DNA of 64,000 nucleotides, taken from NCBI RefSeq assembly GCF_000218565.1, contig NC_015684.1, positions 2,170,001 to 2,234,000 of the forward strand, in the 5' to 3' direction. This stretch comes from Afipia carboxidovorans OM5 (GTDB lineage Bacteria; Pseudomonadota; Alphaproteobacteria; Rhizobiales; Xanthobacteraceae). The first letter of the stretch is position 1. Each line of letters starts with the position of its first letter. Below the pieces are notes generated by a model, which had not been told where the DNA came from, did no database searches, and saw only the letters and a list, made by a program, of their open reading frames with translations. Shown here one piece after another: positions 28,682-37,906 of the stretch. The position numbers and the translations under genes are program-made.

Positions 28682-29935
28682 ATGACCGTCTACAAGTCCG
28701 ATTTTCTCAATGTCCTGGAACAGCGCGGGCTGATTCACCAGATTTCCGATGCCGAGGGCCTCGACGACGCCTGCACCAAGGGGCCGATCACCGCCTATGT
28801 CGGCTATGACGCCACCGCGACCAGTCTGCACATCGGCAACCTGATCTCGGTGACGATGCTCTACTGGCTGCAGCAGACCGGGCACCGGCCGATCACGCTG
28901 ATGGGCGGCGGCACCTCGATGGTGGGCGATCCTTCGTTCCGCGACGACCAGCGCAAACTGCTCGACGAGGCGACCATTGCCTCCAACATCGAGGGCATCA
29001 AGAAAATCTTCGGCCGCATCCTGCGGTATGGCGACGGGCCGACCGACGCCCTGATGATCAACAACGCCGACTGGCTGCTGAAGCTCAACTACGTCTCGTT
29101 CCTGCGCGACGTCGGCCGCTACTTCTCCGTCAATCGCATGCTCTCGTTCGACAGCGTGAAGCTGCGGCTCGACCGCGAGCAGTCGCTGTCGTTTCTGGAA
29201 TTCAACTACATGATCATGCAGGGCTACGACTTCGTCGAGATCAACCGCCGTTACGGTTGCATCCTGCAGATGGGCGGCTCCGATCAGTGGGGCAACATCA
29301 TCAACGGTGTCGACCTCAGTCACCGCATGGGCGGCCCGCAGCTTTACGCGCTGACCACGCCGCTTCTCACCACCGCCTCCGGCGCGAAGATGGGCAAGAG
29401 CGCGAAGGGTGCGGTGTGGCTCAACGGCGAACTCTTCAGCCCGTATGATTTCTGGCAGTACTTCCGCAACACCGAGGACGCCGATGTCGGCCGCTTCCTC
29501 AAGGTGTTCACGCGCCTGCCGCTCGACGAAATCGCCAAGCTGGAAAAGCTCGGCGGAGCCGAAATCAACGAGGCGAAGAAGATCCTCGCCACGGAGGCGA
29601 CCGCCGTCGTGCACGGCCGCGAAGCGGCCGAGGAAGCGGCCGAAACCGCGCGGCGCACGTTCGAGGAAGGCGCGATTGCGGAGAACCTGCCGACGTTCGA
29701 GATTCCGCAAGCCGAACTCGAGGCTGGCGCGGGCGTGGTTGCTCTGTTCGTGAAGGCCGGCCTTGTCGCCTCCAACGGCGAGGCGCGGCGTCAGATCAAG
29801 GGCGGCGGCCTGCGCGTCAACGACAAGCCGGTGACCGATGACAAGATGGCTCTCACCCCGGCTGCGCTGACACCGGAGGGCGTCATCAAGCTCTCGCTCG
29901 GCAAGAAGCGTCATATTCTGCTGAAGCCGGTCTGA
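28682..29935 (+). CDS. tyrS: Tyrosyl-tRNA synthetase
   Basis: Charges tRNA-Tyr. 417 residues, bacterial TyrRS type. The class I HIGH motif appears as LHIGN (HIGN), the KMSKS motif as AKMGKSAKG, and the tyrosine-binding pocket segments are YDATATS and QMGGSDQWGN. A C-terminal S4 RNA-binding domain covers about residues 350-415 (GLVASNGEARRQIKGGGLRVN). Possible promoter elements TTGAAT and TACACC, 16 nt apart, lie in the intergenic gap with anmK. Confidence 0.96.
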   Translation: MTVYKSDFLNVLEQRGLIHQISDAEGLDDACTKGPITAYVGYDATATSLHIGNLISVTMLYWLQQTGHRPITLMGGGTSMVGDPSFRDDQRKLLDEATIASNIEGIKKIFGRILRYGDGPTDALMINNADWLLKLNYVSFLRDVGRYFSVNRMLSFDSVKLRLDREQSLSFLEFNYMIMQGYDFVEINRRYGCILQMGGSDQWGNIINGVDLSHRMGGPQLYALTTPLLTTASGAKMGKSAKGAVWLNGELFSPYDFWQYFRNTEDADVGRFLKVFTRLPLDEIAKLEKLGGAEINEAKKILATEATAVVHGREAAEEAAETARRTFEEGAIAENLPTFEIPQAELEAGAGVVALFVKAGLVASNGEARRQIKGGGLRVNDKPVTDDKMALTPAALTPEGVIKLSLGKKRHILLKPV

Positions 29936-29983
29936 AATTAGTCTTTGAAGCCGCTCGTGTTGCGATGGGAACGCACCGCGCTC

Positions 29984-30004
29984 CCTCTCCCCGTTGGGGA
30001 GAGG
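29984..30004. repeat. Dispersed GGGGAGAGG palindrome after tyrS
   Basis: CCTCTCCCC, GTT, GGGGAGAGG: a 9-bp perfect stem with a 3-nt loop, lying between the convergent tyrS and YhdP-like genes. Related copies occur at 46972-46998, 59566-59598 and 61550-61602. It can act as a 3' stem-loop for both transcripts. Confidence 0.7.
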
Positions 30005-30090
30005 TGAAGGAGGTCCCCGCTGCGGGATCAATCAGCGGATAAATCAATTCGCACAGCAGTGACGGGATTAATACGAAATCAGTCTGAGAT

Positions 30091-33000
30091 TTATTCCGGG
30101 AAATCGGGCGGGCCATTCTGCCGCCCGGTGCCGAACTCGAAGATCTTGCGCGTGAGGCCCGGCGCCAGCGCCGAGATCGGGTTGACGCGCAGCACCGGCG
30201 CGCCCGGCGTGCCCACGACTTCATAGGTCACGCCGATCAGGCCTTCGTTGCTGCCGCCGCCGAGCACGAGGCCGACGATCGGAATCTGCCCGAACATATT
30301 GTTGAGCCCGTACATCGGCACAAAGGTGCCGCTCATGCGCACCTGGTTCGCGGCGTAGTTGATATCGCCCTCGATGGTCGCGCCCACCGCGGGCCCGCGC
30401 ACCACACCATCCTTGATCCGAAGCTGGCCGGTCTGGCGGGTGAACTCGGTGCGCATGCGCGAAAACTGAATGCCCCGCGAGTTGGCAGCGCCGCCATTGT
30501 TGACGACGCGGTCCAACGCGGCCTCACCTTTCACTACAAAGTCTGTGACGTTGAGGAGGCCTTCCTGCGGCGCGGAGTCGGCCGAAGGCGTGTCCATCGC
30601 AACCCACATCTGACCGCCGACCATCTTGGAATAGGTGTCGGAGAAGCGGAACAGCGCGCCTGCGTCCTTGGTCTCGACATAGAGCACGTCACGCCCCTGC
30701 CCGCGCGAGCGCAGACTGCCGCTGAGCGCCGTGTCGCGTCCGAGCTTACCGGACAGTGCGAAAGTGCGGATCGTGCCGCCACGGCGCGAGAGCTTGAGAT
30801 CGACGCTGCGCAGCGCCTCGCCGTAGAAGCCTGCAATCGCACCGAGCCTGGCGTCGACATCGAAATCGTCGAGCTTCACGCTCGACTTGCTCTTGCTGCT
30901 GCTGGAACTGCCCGACAGCGCGCTCTTGATGAAACTGCGGCCATCGAACACCTCGCCGCGGAAAGTGACCTTCAACACGCCGTCGTTGCCGCGCTCGGCC
31001 CTGAGCGAGGCCTTGTCGCCCTCAGACGGCGAGAAGGTCGGAAAGACCGCGCTGACGAGATCGTTGTTCTGATCGACCTCAACCGTGCCCTTGATCGAGG
31101 TGCCGCTGCCCTCGACCACCACGTCCTCGAAGCGCGTGCCTTGCGGCTTCTGCACCACGTTAAAGGTCATGCGGGTCGTCTTGCCCGCGAGTTTGGTCCA
31201 GCCCGGCAGGATGTTGTCGATCTTGGCGGGCGTGAGGTCGGCCTCGACACCGAGCTTGCTGTTGTTGTCGCCGCCGATCTTGCCGATGATCTTCACCGGG
31301 ATCGGCCCCGACACGCTGGCGCCGAGATCGATGCCGAGCCGCGCGCGTGCATTGTCATCGAGCGTCGCCGCAAGGCGGATGTCCGCGTCGCCCTCGGTGC
31401 TCTTGTGATAGTCGAGCGAAGCGGGCTGGCCCGCGATCTTGACGTCGCCCTTGACGCGATAGCCCTGATTGTCGGCGACAAGCTTCAGCGCATTCGCCTC
31501 GAGCTTCTGGTTCATCGCGAGCTTGTCGATCGATACGCCGCCGAGATCGACGCTGACGGAGTATTTCGTCTCCTCCTTGGTGAGCGCGGTCTTCAACGGC
31601 ATGTTGAGCGTGATCACCGCCGCGATGTTGCCCTTGCTGGTGGCGGGATCGATCGCATCGCCGCTGACGTCCTTCAGCCGATCCGACTGCAGGATCTCGG
31701 CGGCCGCCGGCACCGGGCCGTCGAGGCGGAAGCGCACGCTCGCAGGTGCGGGCTTCGGCACCAGATCCGGGACCTGGAACAGAACATCGGAGACGGCGAG
31801 CTTGCGGCCCGCGGGCGTATCGACGCTGCCCTGCCCGATCGTCACCTTCACTGTGCGGCCGCTGACATGGCCCTTCAGATCGGCGTTGTGGACCACAGGC
31901 AATTCATCGAGCGGATAGAGTTCGACACCTGATGCGGAGAAATCGACCGACAGCCCCTCGTCCGGGATCGGCGGACCGCCACGCGCGAGCGTTCGGATCG
32001 GCGCATTCACCGCGATGTCGAGATGCTGAAGTGTGCCGTTGTTGACGCGGTCGATCAGCCATTCGCGCACCTCCGGCGCGATCAGGATCGGCCAGATGTT
32101 CTTCAGCGTCGAGGCTGGCATGGCCGTGGTCGCAAGGCCAAGCTGCACCTGCGCAGCCGGCATCGAATAATCGACCGCACCGGAGCCCGCGACGCCGACC
32201 TCGCCGTTGCTGATATCGCATTGGGTCATCAGCACGCGGCGATGCTCGGTGTCGAAGCGCAGCCTGACCGCGATGCGATTGAAGATCACCGGGTTCTCGC
32301 CCTTCGGCCCGGCCAGCACGATGGTGCCGCCTGACAGGCCGAGCTGCCAGTTCGGTGTGTGGCCGTTCGGCGCTTCGAGATGCGCCAGCGAGGTAACGCG
32401 GTTCGCGCCCGAGGTGACCTGGAATGGCGCGACCATAACGCGGCGGCTCGCGTCCCAATCAAGCCGCACGTCGAAACGGTCGATCGGCATCGGATAGTCG
32501 GGCGTGCTGCGGTCGATGATGTCGCCCTTGCCGATCGAGAGCGTGCCGGCGAGATAGGTCGGCAGGCCGTCGCGGCCGACCTCGCCCTTGATCTCGCCGC
32601 TGAGCGGCATCCCGGCGGTGGTGTAGGTGAAGTCCTTGAGCCGCGCCGCCAGAATGAGGTTCTGGGTCGGCACCTTGTTGGCGACGAAGTGGACCGGCCG
32701 CACGCCATTCTCCGGCGCGCCGACACCGACCCGCAGCGACCACGCGTCCGGGCCGTCCTCACCGACGGTGAGCGTTACGCCGCCGGACGACGGCCGGCGC
32801 AGGCTGAGGTTGATGTGCTCGAAGGAAAATTCGGTCTTGCTCTGCTGGTCGTCGACGATCAGCGAGCCGTTGCGCAGGCCGATCTCGTTGAGGCTCTGGC
32901 CGTCGAGCCCCTTGGAGCCAAGCGTGTCGAGCCAGTCCATCACCGCGAGCAGCCCGGGCGCGGACGCCACTGCGACCTGCGGCTGGCCGGTCTCGTCCGG

Positions 33001-33696
33001 CGCGCTTGCTGGTGCGGGTGTACTCTCCGAGGGTGCGATCACCAGCGGTTTCACCGGCACCCGGCCGGTTGCGAGCGGCTGCATGGTGCCCGCGGTCGAG
33101 ACGATGATCTCGCCGTCCGGCGTAATCCGTACCGCCAGCCCGGCATCGACGAGCCGCAGCGTCTCGGCACGCAGCGTGCCGAACAGGAGCGCCATGCCGG
33201 AGAGCCGCACCTCAGCCTTCGGCGCGGTCGCGACGATCGCCTTGTTGGCGTCACGCACCACGATGTCGCGCAGCCGCACCGCGACGCGGATGCGCCCCGC
33301 GCGCTCGATCTGGGTACCGCCGACTTCGACGGTATGATTGCGGCCGAGGTTCTCCTCGATGGCAGAGGCGAGCCACGGGGTGACAAAATCGAGGTTGATC
33401 GGCCCGGCGCCGAGGCGCAGCCACAGGCCGAAGAAGCCGACGCCGAACACCAGCGCGAGCACACCGAACGTCGCCAGCGTCCGCCGCAGCCAGACGGTAT
33501 CGAGAATGCGGTGCCCGAACCTCACGAACGGCGCACCGACGCGCATGCCGACACGGCGGCGCTTCAGAAGCCGCCTTGCCTCATCGCAACACTCGTCCTG
33601 CCAGCCCGGAGCGCCCGCCCGGCCTGCCTTCGCCTGAGCCGCATCCGACTGGTCCGCTTGAGATCGCGATGCTTTCTGAGGCTGGAAGTCTTGCAT
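30091..33696 (-). CDS. YhdP/AsmA-like inner-membrane protein with DUF3971 region
   Basis: 1201 residues. A basic, disordered N-terminus (about 70 residues) precedes one transmembrane helix (TFGVLALVFGVGFFGLWLRL). The rest is a long periplasmic beta-rich region with the repetitive pattern of AsmA-like proteins, including a DUF3971-like middle part and an AsmA-like C-terminus (GDINYAANQVRMSGTFVP, GLNNMFGQIPIVG). Large relatives such as YhdP form bridges that move phospholipid between membranes. A lipid-transfer role here is inferred from the family. It is separated from tyrS by a repeat and from the peroxiredoxin gene by a 300-nt divergent gap. Confidence 0.82.
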   Translation of the reverse strand: MQDFQPQKASRSQADQSDAAQAKAGRAGAPGWQDECCDEARRLLKRRRVGMRVGAPFVRFGHRILDTVWLRRTLATFGVLALVFGVGFFGLWLRLGAGPINLDFVTPWLASAIEENLGRNHTVEVGGTQIERAGRIRVAVRLRDIVVRDANKAIVATAPKAEVRLSGMALLFGTLRAETLRLVDAGLAVRITPDGEIIVSTAGTMQPLATGRVPVKPLVIAPSESTPAPASAPDETGQPQVAVASAPGLLAVMDWLDTLGSKGLDGQSLNEIGLRNGSLIVDDQQSKTEFSFEHINLSLRRPSSGGVTLTVGEDGPDAWSLRVGVGAPENGVRPVHFVANKVPTQNLILAARLKDFTYTTAGMPLSGEIKGEVGRDGLPTYLAGTLSIGKGDIIDRSTPDYPMPIDRFDVRLDWDASRRVMVAPFQVTSGANRVTSLAHLEAPNGHTPNWQLGLSGGTIVLAGPKGENPVIFNRIAVRLRFDTEHRRVLMTQCDISNGEVGVAGSGAVDYSMPAAQVQLGLATTAMPASTLKNIWPILIAPEVREWLIDRVNNGTLQHLDIAVNAPIRTLARGGPPIPDEGLSVDFSASGVELYPLDELPVVHNADLKGHVSGRTVKVTIGQGSVDTPAGRKLAVSDVLFQVPDLVPKPAPASVRFRLDGPVPAAAEILQSDRLKDVSGDAIDPATSKGNIAAVITLNMPLKTALTKEETKYSVSVDLGGVSIDKLAMNQKLEANALKLVADNQGYRVKGDVKIAGQPASLDYHKSTEGDADIRLAATLDDNARARLGIDLGASVSGPIPVKIIGKIGGDNNSKLGVEADLTPAKIDNILPGWTKLAGKTTRMTFNVVQKPQGTRFEDVVVEGSGTSIKGTVEVDQNNDLVSAVFPTFSPSEGDKASLRAERGNDGVLKVTFRGEVFDGRSFIKSALSGSSSSSKSKSSVKLDDFDVDARLGAIAGFYGEALRSVDLKLSRRGGTIRTFALSGKLGRDTALSGSLRSRGQGRDVLYVETKDAGALFRFSDTYSKMVGGQMWVAMDTPSADSAPQEGLLNVTDFVVKGEAALDRVVNNGGAANSRGIQFSRMRTEFTRQTGQLRIKDGVVRGPAVGATIEGDINYAANQVRMSGTFVPMYGLNNMFGQIPIVGLVLGGGSNEGLIGVTYEVVGTPGAPVLRVNPISALAPGLTRKIFEFGTGRQNGPPDFPE

Positions 33697-33996
33697 TGCC
33701 TCACTTAGGCGTTGAACATTTGGGCGTTGAACATCGATCGGCTGCCACGACGGTCCGAGTCACCGGAAAGGGAGGCTCAGAGCGCGGCATGCGGCGAATC
33801 CCGTGTGTTATCTGTCCCGTCCAACGCGGGCGCGGAGAATCCCGTGTCAGTGTATCTCAGCGCCAGCGGAATTGGGCTGGCAAAATGGGCTGGCAGTGTC
33901 CGGCGGCAAATCGCCTCGCGCACAGACCGGCATGTCCGATCCTGCAGCGTGCCCTGCATCCTCAATTGACGGTCGAAAACGACGAAAGGAAGGCGT
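33697..33996. other. Intergenic region between the YhdP-like and peroxiredoxin genes
   Basis: Divergent 300-nt gap. It holds two tandem copies of GGCGTTGAACAT (33708-33719 and 33723-33734, period 15) close to the start of the YhdP-like gene, and an AGGAAGG ribosome-binding site before the peroxiredoxin ATG. No convincing promoter pair or small gene was found. Confidence 0.5.
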
Positions 33997-34629
33997 ATGC
34001 CCAAGAAAACAATCAAGAAAACACCCAAGGCCGCGGCTACGGTGTCGCGCAAGACAGCCGCCTCCAAAACCGGGGTGACAAAGGCTGCCGCGCGCAGCCC
34101 TGTCGCACCCCGCAAGGCACCCGCACGCGCCACCGGCGCAGCCGCCAAAGCCGCCGATCCGGTCCTTGTCGAGGGCAAGCGCGCACCCGCGTTCCGCATT
34201 CCCCGGGATGACGGCAGCACCGTCGCGCTGAAGGACTTTGCCGGCCGCAAGCTTGTCCTGTTCTTCTACCCGCGCGCCGGAACGCCTGGCTGCACCATCG
34301 AGGCCAACGACTTCAGCCGTCTCGCGCCGCAGTTCGAGCGGCAGGGCGCCGCGGTCCTCGGCGTCTCCGCCGATCCGCAGGCGGCGCTGCAGCGCTTCCG
34401 CGCCAAGAACAACCTCAAGGTGGCGCTCGCCTCCGACGAGACGCTGGCGATGCTCGAGGCGTATGGCGTGTGGGCTGAAAAGTCCTTGTACGGAAAGACC
34501 TTCATGGGCGTTGTTCGGACAACGGTTCTGATCGACGAGAACGGCCGGGTCGTGCGGGTCTGGCGCAACGTCAAAGTGCCGGGCCATGCGGAGGCTGTTC
34601 TTTCAACCATTCGCGATGCGCTTTCCTGA
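33997..34629 (+). CDS. bcp: Bcp/PrxQ-type peroxiredoxin with basic N-terminal tail
   Basis: Thiol peroxidase reducing hydroperoxides. 210 residues against about 155 for E. coli Bcp. The extra 52 N-terminal residues are almost only Lys, Ala, Thr and Arg with Pro (PKKTIKKTPKAAATVSRK...), resembling a histone H1 tail. The catalytic domain has the peroxidatic cysteine in RAGTPGCTIEAND (Cys99). The Bcp resolving cysteine five residues later is asparagine (Asn104), so this looks like a 1-Cys form or one with a distant resolving partner. FMGVVRTTVLIDENG and the C-terminus are typical. A DNA-associated location is only inferred from the tail. Confidence 0.9.
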   Translation: MPKKTIKKTPKAAATVSRKTAASKTGVTKAAARSPVAPRKAPARATGAAAKAADPVLVEGKRAPAFRIPRDDGSTVALKDFAGRKLVLFFYPRAGTPGCTIEANDFSRLAPQFERQGAAVLGVSADPQAALQRFRAKNNLKVALASDETLAMLEAYGVWAEKSLYGKTFMGVVRTTVLIDENGRVVRVWRNVKVPGHAEAVLSTIRDALS

Positions 34630-34699
34630 ATTTTAACCATGACGATGTCAGATCGCTCCCGGCAGCCGTGCCTCTCGTTTGGCCGGCTCAGGAGTTCCG

Positions 34700-36052
34700 A
34701 TGTCGCCGCCCTACCGTTCCTACGAATACGCCCCTCATCATCACCCTCATGACGATGGGCGGGGAATGCCCCGGCGGCCACCTCCGCCTGCCCGCAATGC
34801 CCCACCGCCTCCGCAGCGGGGCCAGTCGCGCGGCTATGCGCTCGTCCATGGCGGCAAGCAGGTCCGCATCGGGCCGGTCGTGTTCTGGATCATCACCGGC
34901 TCCATCATCCTGATGGGCGCGTGGTCGGCCGCGACCGCGACCTATTTCGCCTTCCGCGACGACGTGCTGACGCGCCTGATCGCGCGGCAGGCCGAGATGC
35001 AATACGCCTATGAAGATCGCATCGCCGAGCTGCGGTCGCGGATCGACCGCACCACCAGCCGGCAGTTGCTCGATCAGGAGGAATACGACCAGAAGCTCGC
35101 CCGCATCCTGCAGCGGCAGAGTGCGCTGGAATCCCGCACCAATGCGCTGATGGCGCTGCCCGACAATGCCGCGACCGGCTCGATCCGTCCGTCCCGCACC
35201 ACGCGCGGGACGCCGAAGCCATCTCCAATCAACGACATCGCACCGCCTTCGACAGTTCCAGCGGAACGTGAAGCAAGCCTCGGGTCACGCTGGTCGATGT
35301 TCGGCAGCGCCCATGCACGCAACGGCCGCCAGCGCGTGCCGGAGGCGATGGTGCGAAAACTCGAAGCCTCGCTCGACAAGATCGAGCATCGCCAGACCGC
35401 GAGCCTCAACGCCGCCGAGGGCCGATACGACGGCCGCATCAAGCGCGTGCGCGGGCTGATCTCCGACCTCGGGCTCAATCTCGCCAAGCTCGAAGCCGCC
35501 ACTCCAAGGGGCCATGTCGGCGGCCCCTATATTCCGGTCCGCGCGCCTGCCGCGAACGCCAGCGACTTCGACAAGCAACTTTATCGTGTGGCGCAGTCCC
35601 GCGCGCAAGCCGACAAGCTCAACTACACGCTGGCGATGGTCCCCTATCGCAAACCGGTGGTCGGCGCGATCGAACTCTCCTCCGGCTTCGGCGTGCGCAA
35701 CGATCCCTTCATGGGACGGCCCGCGATGCACAGCGGCCTCGATTTCCGCGGCTCGACCGGCGATCCGGTCCGCGCTACCGCGAACGGCAAGGTCATCAAT
35801 GCAAGCTGGTCCGGCGGCTATGGCCGCATGGTCGAGATCGATCACGGCAACGGGCTGTCGACCCGCTACGGACACCTCTCCGCGATCAAGGTGAAGGTCG
35901 GTGAGACGGTGCGCATCGGTGATGTTGTCGGCGAAGTCGGCTCCACCGGCCGCTCAACAGGCCCGCATCTGCACTACGAGACCCGGATCGATGGCGAAGC
36001 CGTCGACCCGCAGCGCTTCCTGCGCGCCGGTGCCCGCTTCGGACAGGGCTAG
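34700..36052 (+). CDS. M23-family (LytM) metallopeptidase, membrane anchored
   Basis: 450 residues. A proline/histidine-rich cytosolic N-terminus (about 50 residues) is followed by one transmembrane helix (VVFWIITGSIILMGAW), coiled-coil segments, and a C-terminal LytM domain. Zinc ligands are visible: HSGLD (His344, Asp348) and HLHYE (His423, His425), so it should be an active peptidoglycan endopeptidase rather than a degenerate EnvC-like activator. The start at 34700 has AGGAG 5 nt upstream; an upstream in-frame TTG at 34679 is less likely. The gene follows the peroxiredoxin on the same strand after 70 nt. Confidence 0.92.
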   Translation: MSPPYRSYEYAPHHHPHDDGRGMPRRPPPPARNAPPPPQRGQSRGYALVHGGKQVRIGPVVFWIITGSIILMGAWSAATATYFAFRDDVLTRLIARQAEMQYAYEDRIAELRSRIDRTTSRQLLDQEEYDQKLARILQRQSALESRTNALMALPDNAATGSIRPSRTTRGTPKPSPINDIAPPSTVPAEREASLGSRWSMFGSAHARNGRQRVPEAMVRKLEASLDKIEHRQTASLNAAEGRYDGRIKRVRGLISDLGLNLAKLEAATPRGHVGGPYIPVRAPAANASDFDKQLYRVAQSRAQADKLNYTLAMVPYRKPVVGAIELSSGFGVRNDPFMGRPAMHSGLDFRGSTGDPVRATANGKVINASWSGGYGRMVEIDHGNGLSTRYGHLSAIKVKVGETVRIGDVVGEVGSTGRSTGPHLHYETRIDGEAVDPQRFLRAGARFGQG

Positions 36053-36097
36053 GCGCCTCGCCCACTCGGTCAGATACGATGTTTACGCAGAACTGCT

Positions 36098-36949
36098 TTA
36101 TGAGCAGGCCTGCTTTGGCAGCATCGTCAGCGACTGCAGGCTGGCCTTGATCCGCAATTGCTCGAAGAGTGCGTCCGAGACGGTGAGAATGCCGTTGTTG
36201 AACGAGGTCATGCTTTCGCGGACCCGGATTTTTCCGGTCTTCTGGGTCCGGAAGATCGCCTGAACACGCTGCCGCGTCTGGTTTCGCAGCGCCTCGATAT
36301 CGGCGGGATGGCCCTTCGGCAGGGCGTTCTTGCTTTCAGGACCGAACGTGTAGGACATCTGCTCGATATTCCCGATCGACTCTTCGGGATTGTAGAAGGT
36401 TGTCGCCAGCGTCTTGTTGCCCGCCGACGCCGCGGCGATCACCGCACGCTCATGCTCGATCGGAAACAGCGTGCCTCTCGGCAGATCGGCCTTGCCGCCG
36501 GGCAAGCTGCCGGACCTGACGGTAGCCCCGCCACTGTCGTTCTTGCGGGCGATCAAATTGTACTGCCGCGAGACCTTGCCGTTGTTTCTCTCCACCATGC
36601 TGAAGGCGAGTTGGCTGCTGGCGGCGTTTTCAGCAAACGTCGCCTCCGACTGAATGGTGAGCGGTTCGCCGATGGTATTCAGCCTGGCATTCACGATGCG
36701 GATCAGCCGATAGTCCGTGCAACGGCTGCCGGTGAATTCGATGGTGAGGCGGCCCTGCCCGCTCTTGAACGGAGACTTGTCGTTCGACGGGCCGAAGTCG
36801 AGTTTGTAGACCGCCTTGAACGGCGTGATGTCCACGGCCGATGCGGTGTGGGGCTGTGCCTGCGCGGCGGCGACCGCCGACAGGGCGATTAAACCGGCCA
36901 GTAGCCAGATCCGAGATTGCGTCCGAGATTTCCGGATGTTGCCCGTCAT
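36098..36949 (-). CDS. eipB: EipB-family (DUF1849) periplasmic envelope integrity protein
   Basis: 283 residues with a cleavable signal peptide (hydrophobic stretch ending AAAQAQ). The mature part begins ITPFKAVYKLDFGP and has the DUF1849 pattern GRLTIEFTGSRCTDYRL, then SFNNGILTVSDALFEQL. Brucella EipB is a periplasmic beta-spiral protein stabilised by a disulfide between an early and a late cysteine. Both positions exist here: one in GSRCTD and one in the final PKQACS. The role in envelope integrity is taken from that family. A start 7 codons further upstream (36970) is possible. Confidence 0.78.
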   Translation of the reverse strand: MTGNIRKSRTQSRIWLLAGLIALSAVAAAQAQPHTASAVDITPFKAVYKLDFGPSNDKSPFKSGQGRLTIEFTGSRCTDYRLIRIVNARLNTIGEPLTIQSEATFAENAASSQLAFSMVERNNGKVSRQYNLIARKNDSGGATVRSGSLPGGKADLPRGTLFPIEHERAVIAAASAGNKTLATTFYNPEESIGNIEQMSYTFGPESKNALPKGHPADIEALRNQTRQRVQAIFRTQKTGKIRVRESMTSFNNGILTVSDALFEQLRIKASLQSLTMLPKQACS

Positions 36950-37204
36950 ATCGCAATGATCCCCCAACATGAATGGCGCCCGGGCAGCAGCGCCGGGCCT
37001 AATTCGTCATCACGCTAAACAGCGTTTGGGGAGCACGGTACCCCGCGAAAAGGGGATGCCTGGCGGTGTCGGCGGTCTGGTTGCTACGGCACGCCGGTGT
37101 CGGCGGAGTGCAAGAGCCGCCTTCAATTGACTCGTTTTGGAAAATTGCGAATGCTTCGAGTCGTCGAAACGACGAGCGAGATATCTCGAATCACCGGAGC
37201 GGAA

Positions 37205-37834
37205 ATGAGTGTAGACAAATCGATTGATGCGCTGTTTTCGTCCGCCCGCGTGGTTCACCGCCGGAATTTTCTGGCCGCCGGCGCCGGCCTTGCCGCCGCA
37301 ACGATGGTCGGCAACGAGGCGATCGCCAAGCCTGCGAAGGCTCGCGCGAAATCGAAAATCACGGAGCAGGATCGCAAGCACATGGCGCTGGCGATCCAGA
37401 CCATGCGGCAGGCCGGCATTGTCGACAAAACCGGCGGGCCGTTCGGGGCCGTCGTCGTCCGTGACGGAGAGGTGCTTGCCGCGAGCGGCAACAGCGTCTT
37501 GCGCGACAACGACCCGTCGGCGCATGCCGAAGTCAATGCCATCCGCATTGCGTGCAAGAAGATCGGTGCGCCCAACCTGCGCGGCGCAACGCTTTTCACG
37601 AGCTGCGAATGTTGCCCGATGTGCTACGCAACCGCCTACTGGGCGCGCATCGACAAAATCTATTATGCGGCCGCGTGGACCGATTATGCGGACCTGTTCG
37701 ACGATTCAAATATCAGCATCGATATGAAGAAGCCCTACGCCCAGCGCACGCTGCATCCTCAGCAGATGATGCAGGCCGAAGCCCAGAAGGTATGGCTGGA
37801 GTTTCGCAAGATGCCGGATCGCGCCAAATATTAG
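37205..37834 (+). CDS. Tat-exported nucleoside/guanine deaminase-like protein
   Basis: 210 residues. A twin-arginine signal HRRNFLAAG (Arg19-Arg20), a hydrophobic stretch and a cleavage-like AIA-K at 41-42 predict folded export to the periplasm. The mature part is a zinc cytidine-deaminase fold with HAE (His107, Glu109) and CECCPMC (ligands Cys137 and Cys140; the usual Pro of the PCxxC motif is Cys136). The surroundings (AIRIACKKIGAPNL, YWARIDKIYYAA, FDDS) and the C-terminal tyrosine resemble bacterial guanine deaminase GuaD, whose last tyrosine closes the active site. Substrate is inferred. The ATG at 37205 follows a GGAGCGG ribosome-binding site; the open frame extends 36 codons upstream without a signal. 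Confidence 0.85.
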   Translation: MSVDKSIDALFSSARVVHRRNFLAAGAGLAAATMVGNEAIAKPAKARAKSKITEQDRKHMALAIQTMRQAGIVDKTGGPFGAVVVRDGEVLAASGNSVLRDNDPSAHAEVNAIRIACKKIGAPNLRGATLFTSCECCPMCYATAYWARIDKIYYAAAWTDYADLFDDSNISIDMKKPYAQRTLHPQQMMQAEAQKVWLEFRKMPDRAKY

Positions 37835-37851
37835 GAGCACCGGCCAATGTG

Positions 37852-37872
37852 ACGGGCGCGCATCGCGCCCGT
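37852..37872. terminator. Terminator-like hairpin between the deaminase and prfB genes
   Basis: ACGGGCGCG, loop CAT, CGCGCCCGT: a 9-bp GC-rich stem between convergent genes. It has no clear T-run on either side, so it may act as a 3' stabiliser or a weak terminator. Confidence 0.55.
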
Positions 37873-37906
37873 TAGCCTTCGATCTCGGCTCCGCGCATCG
37901 CGCAGA

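Noticed and set aside
28400..30031. 543-codon open frame opposite tyrS and the anmK end
   Set aside because: Antisense shadow of TyrRS; it also spans the divergent promoter gap and the repeat after tyrS.
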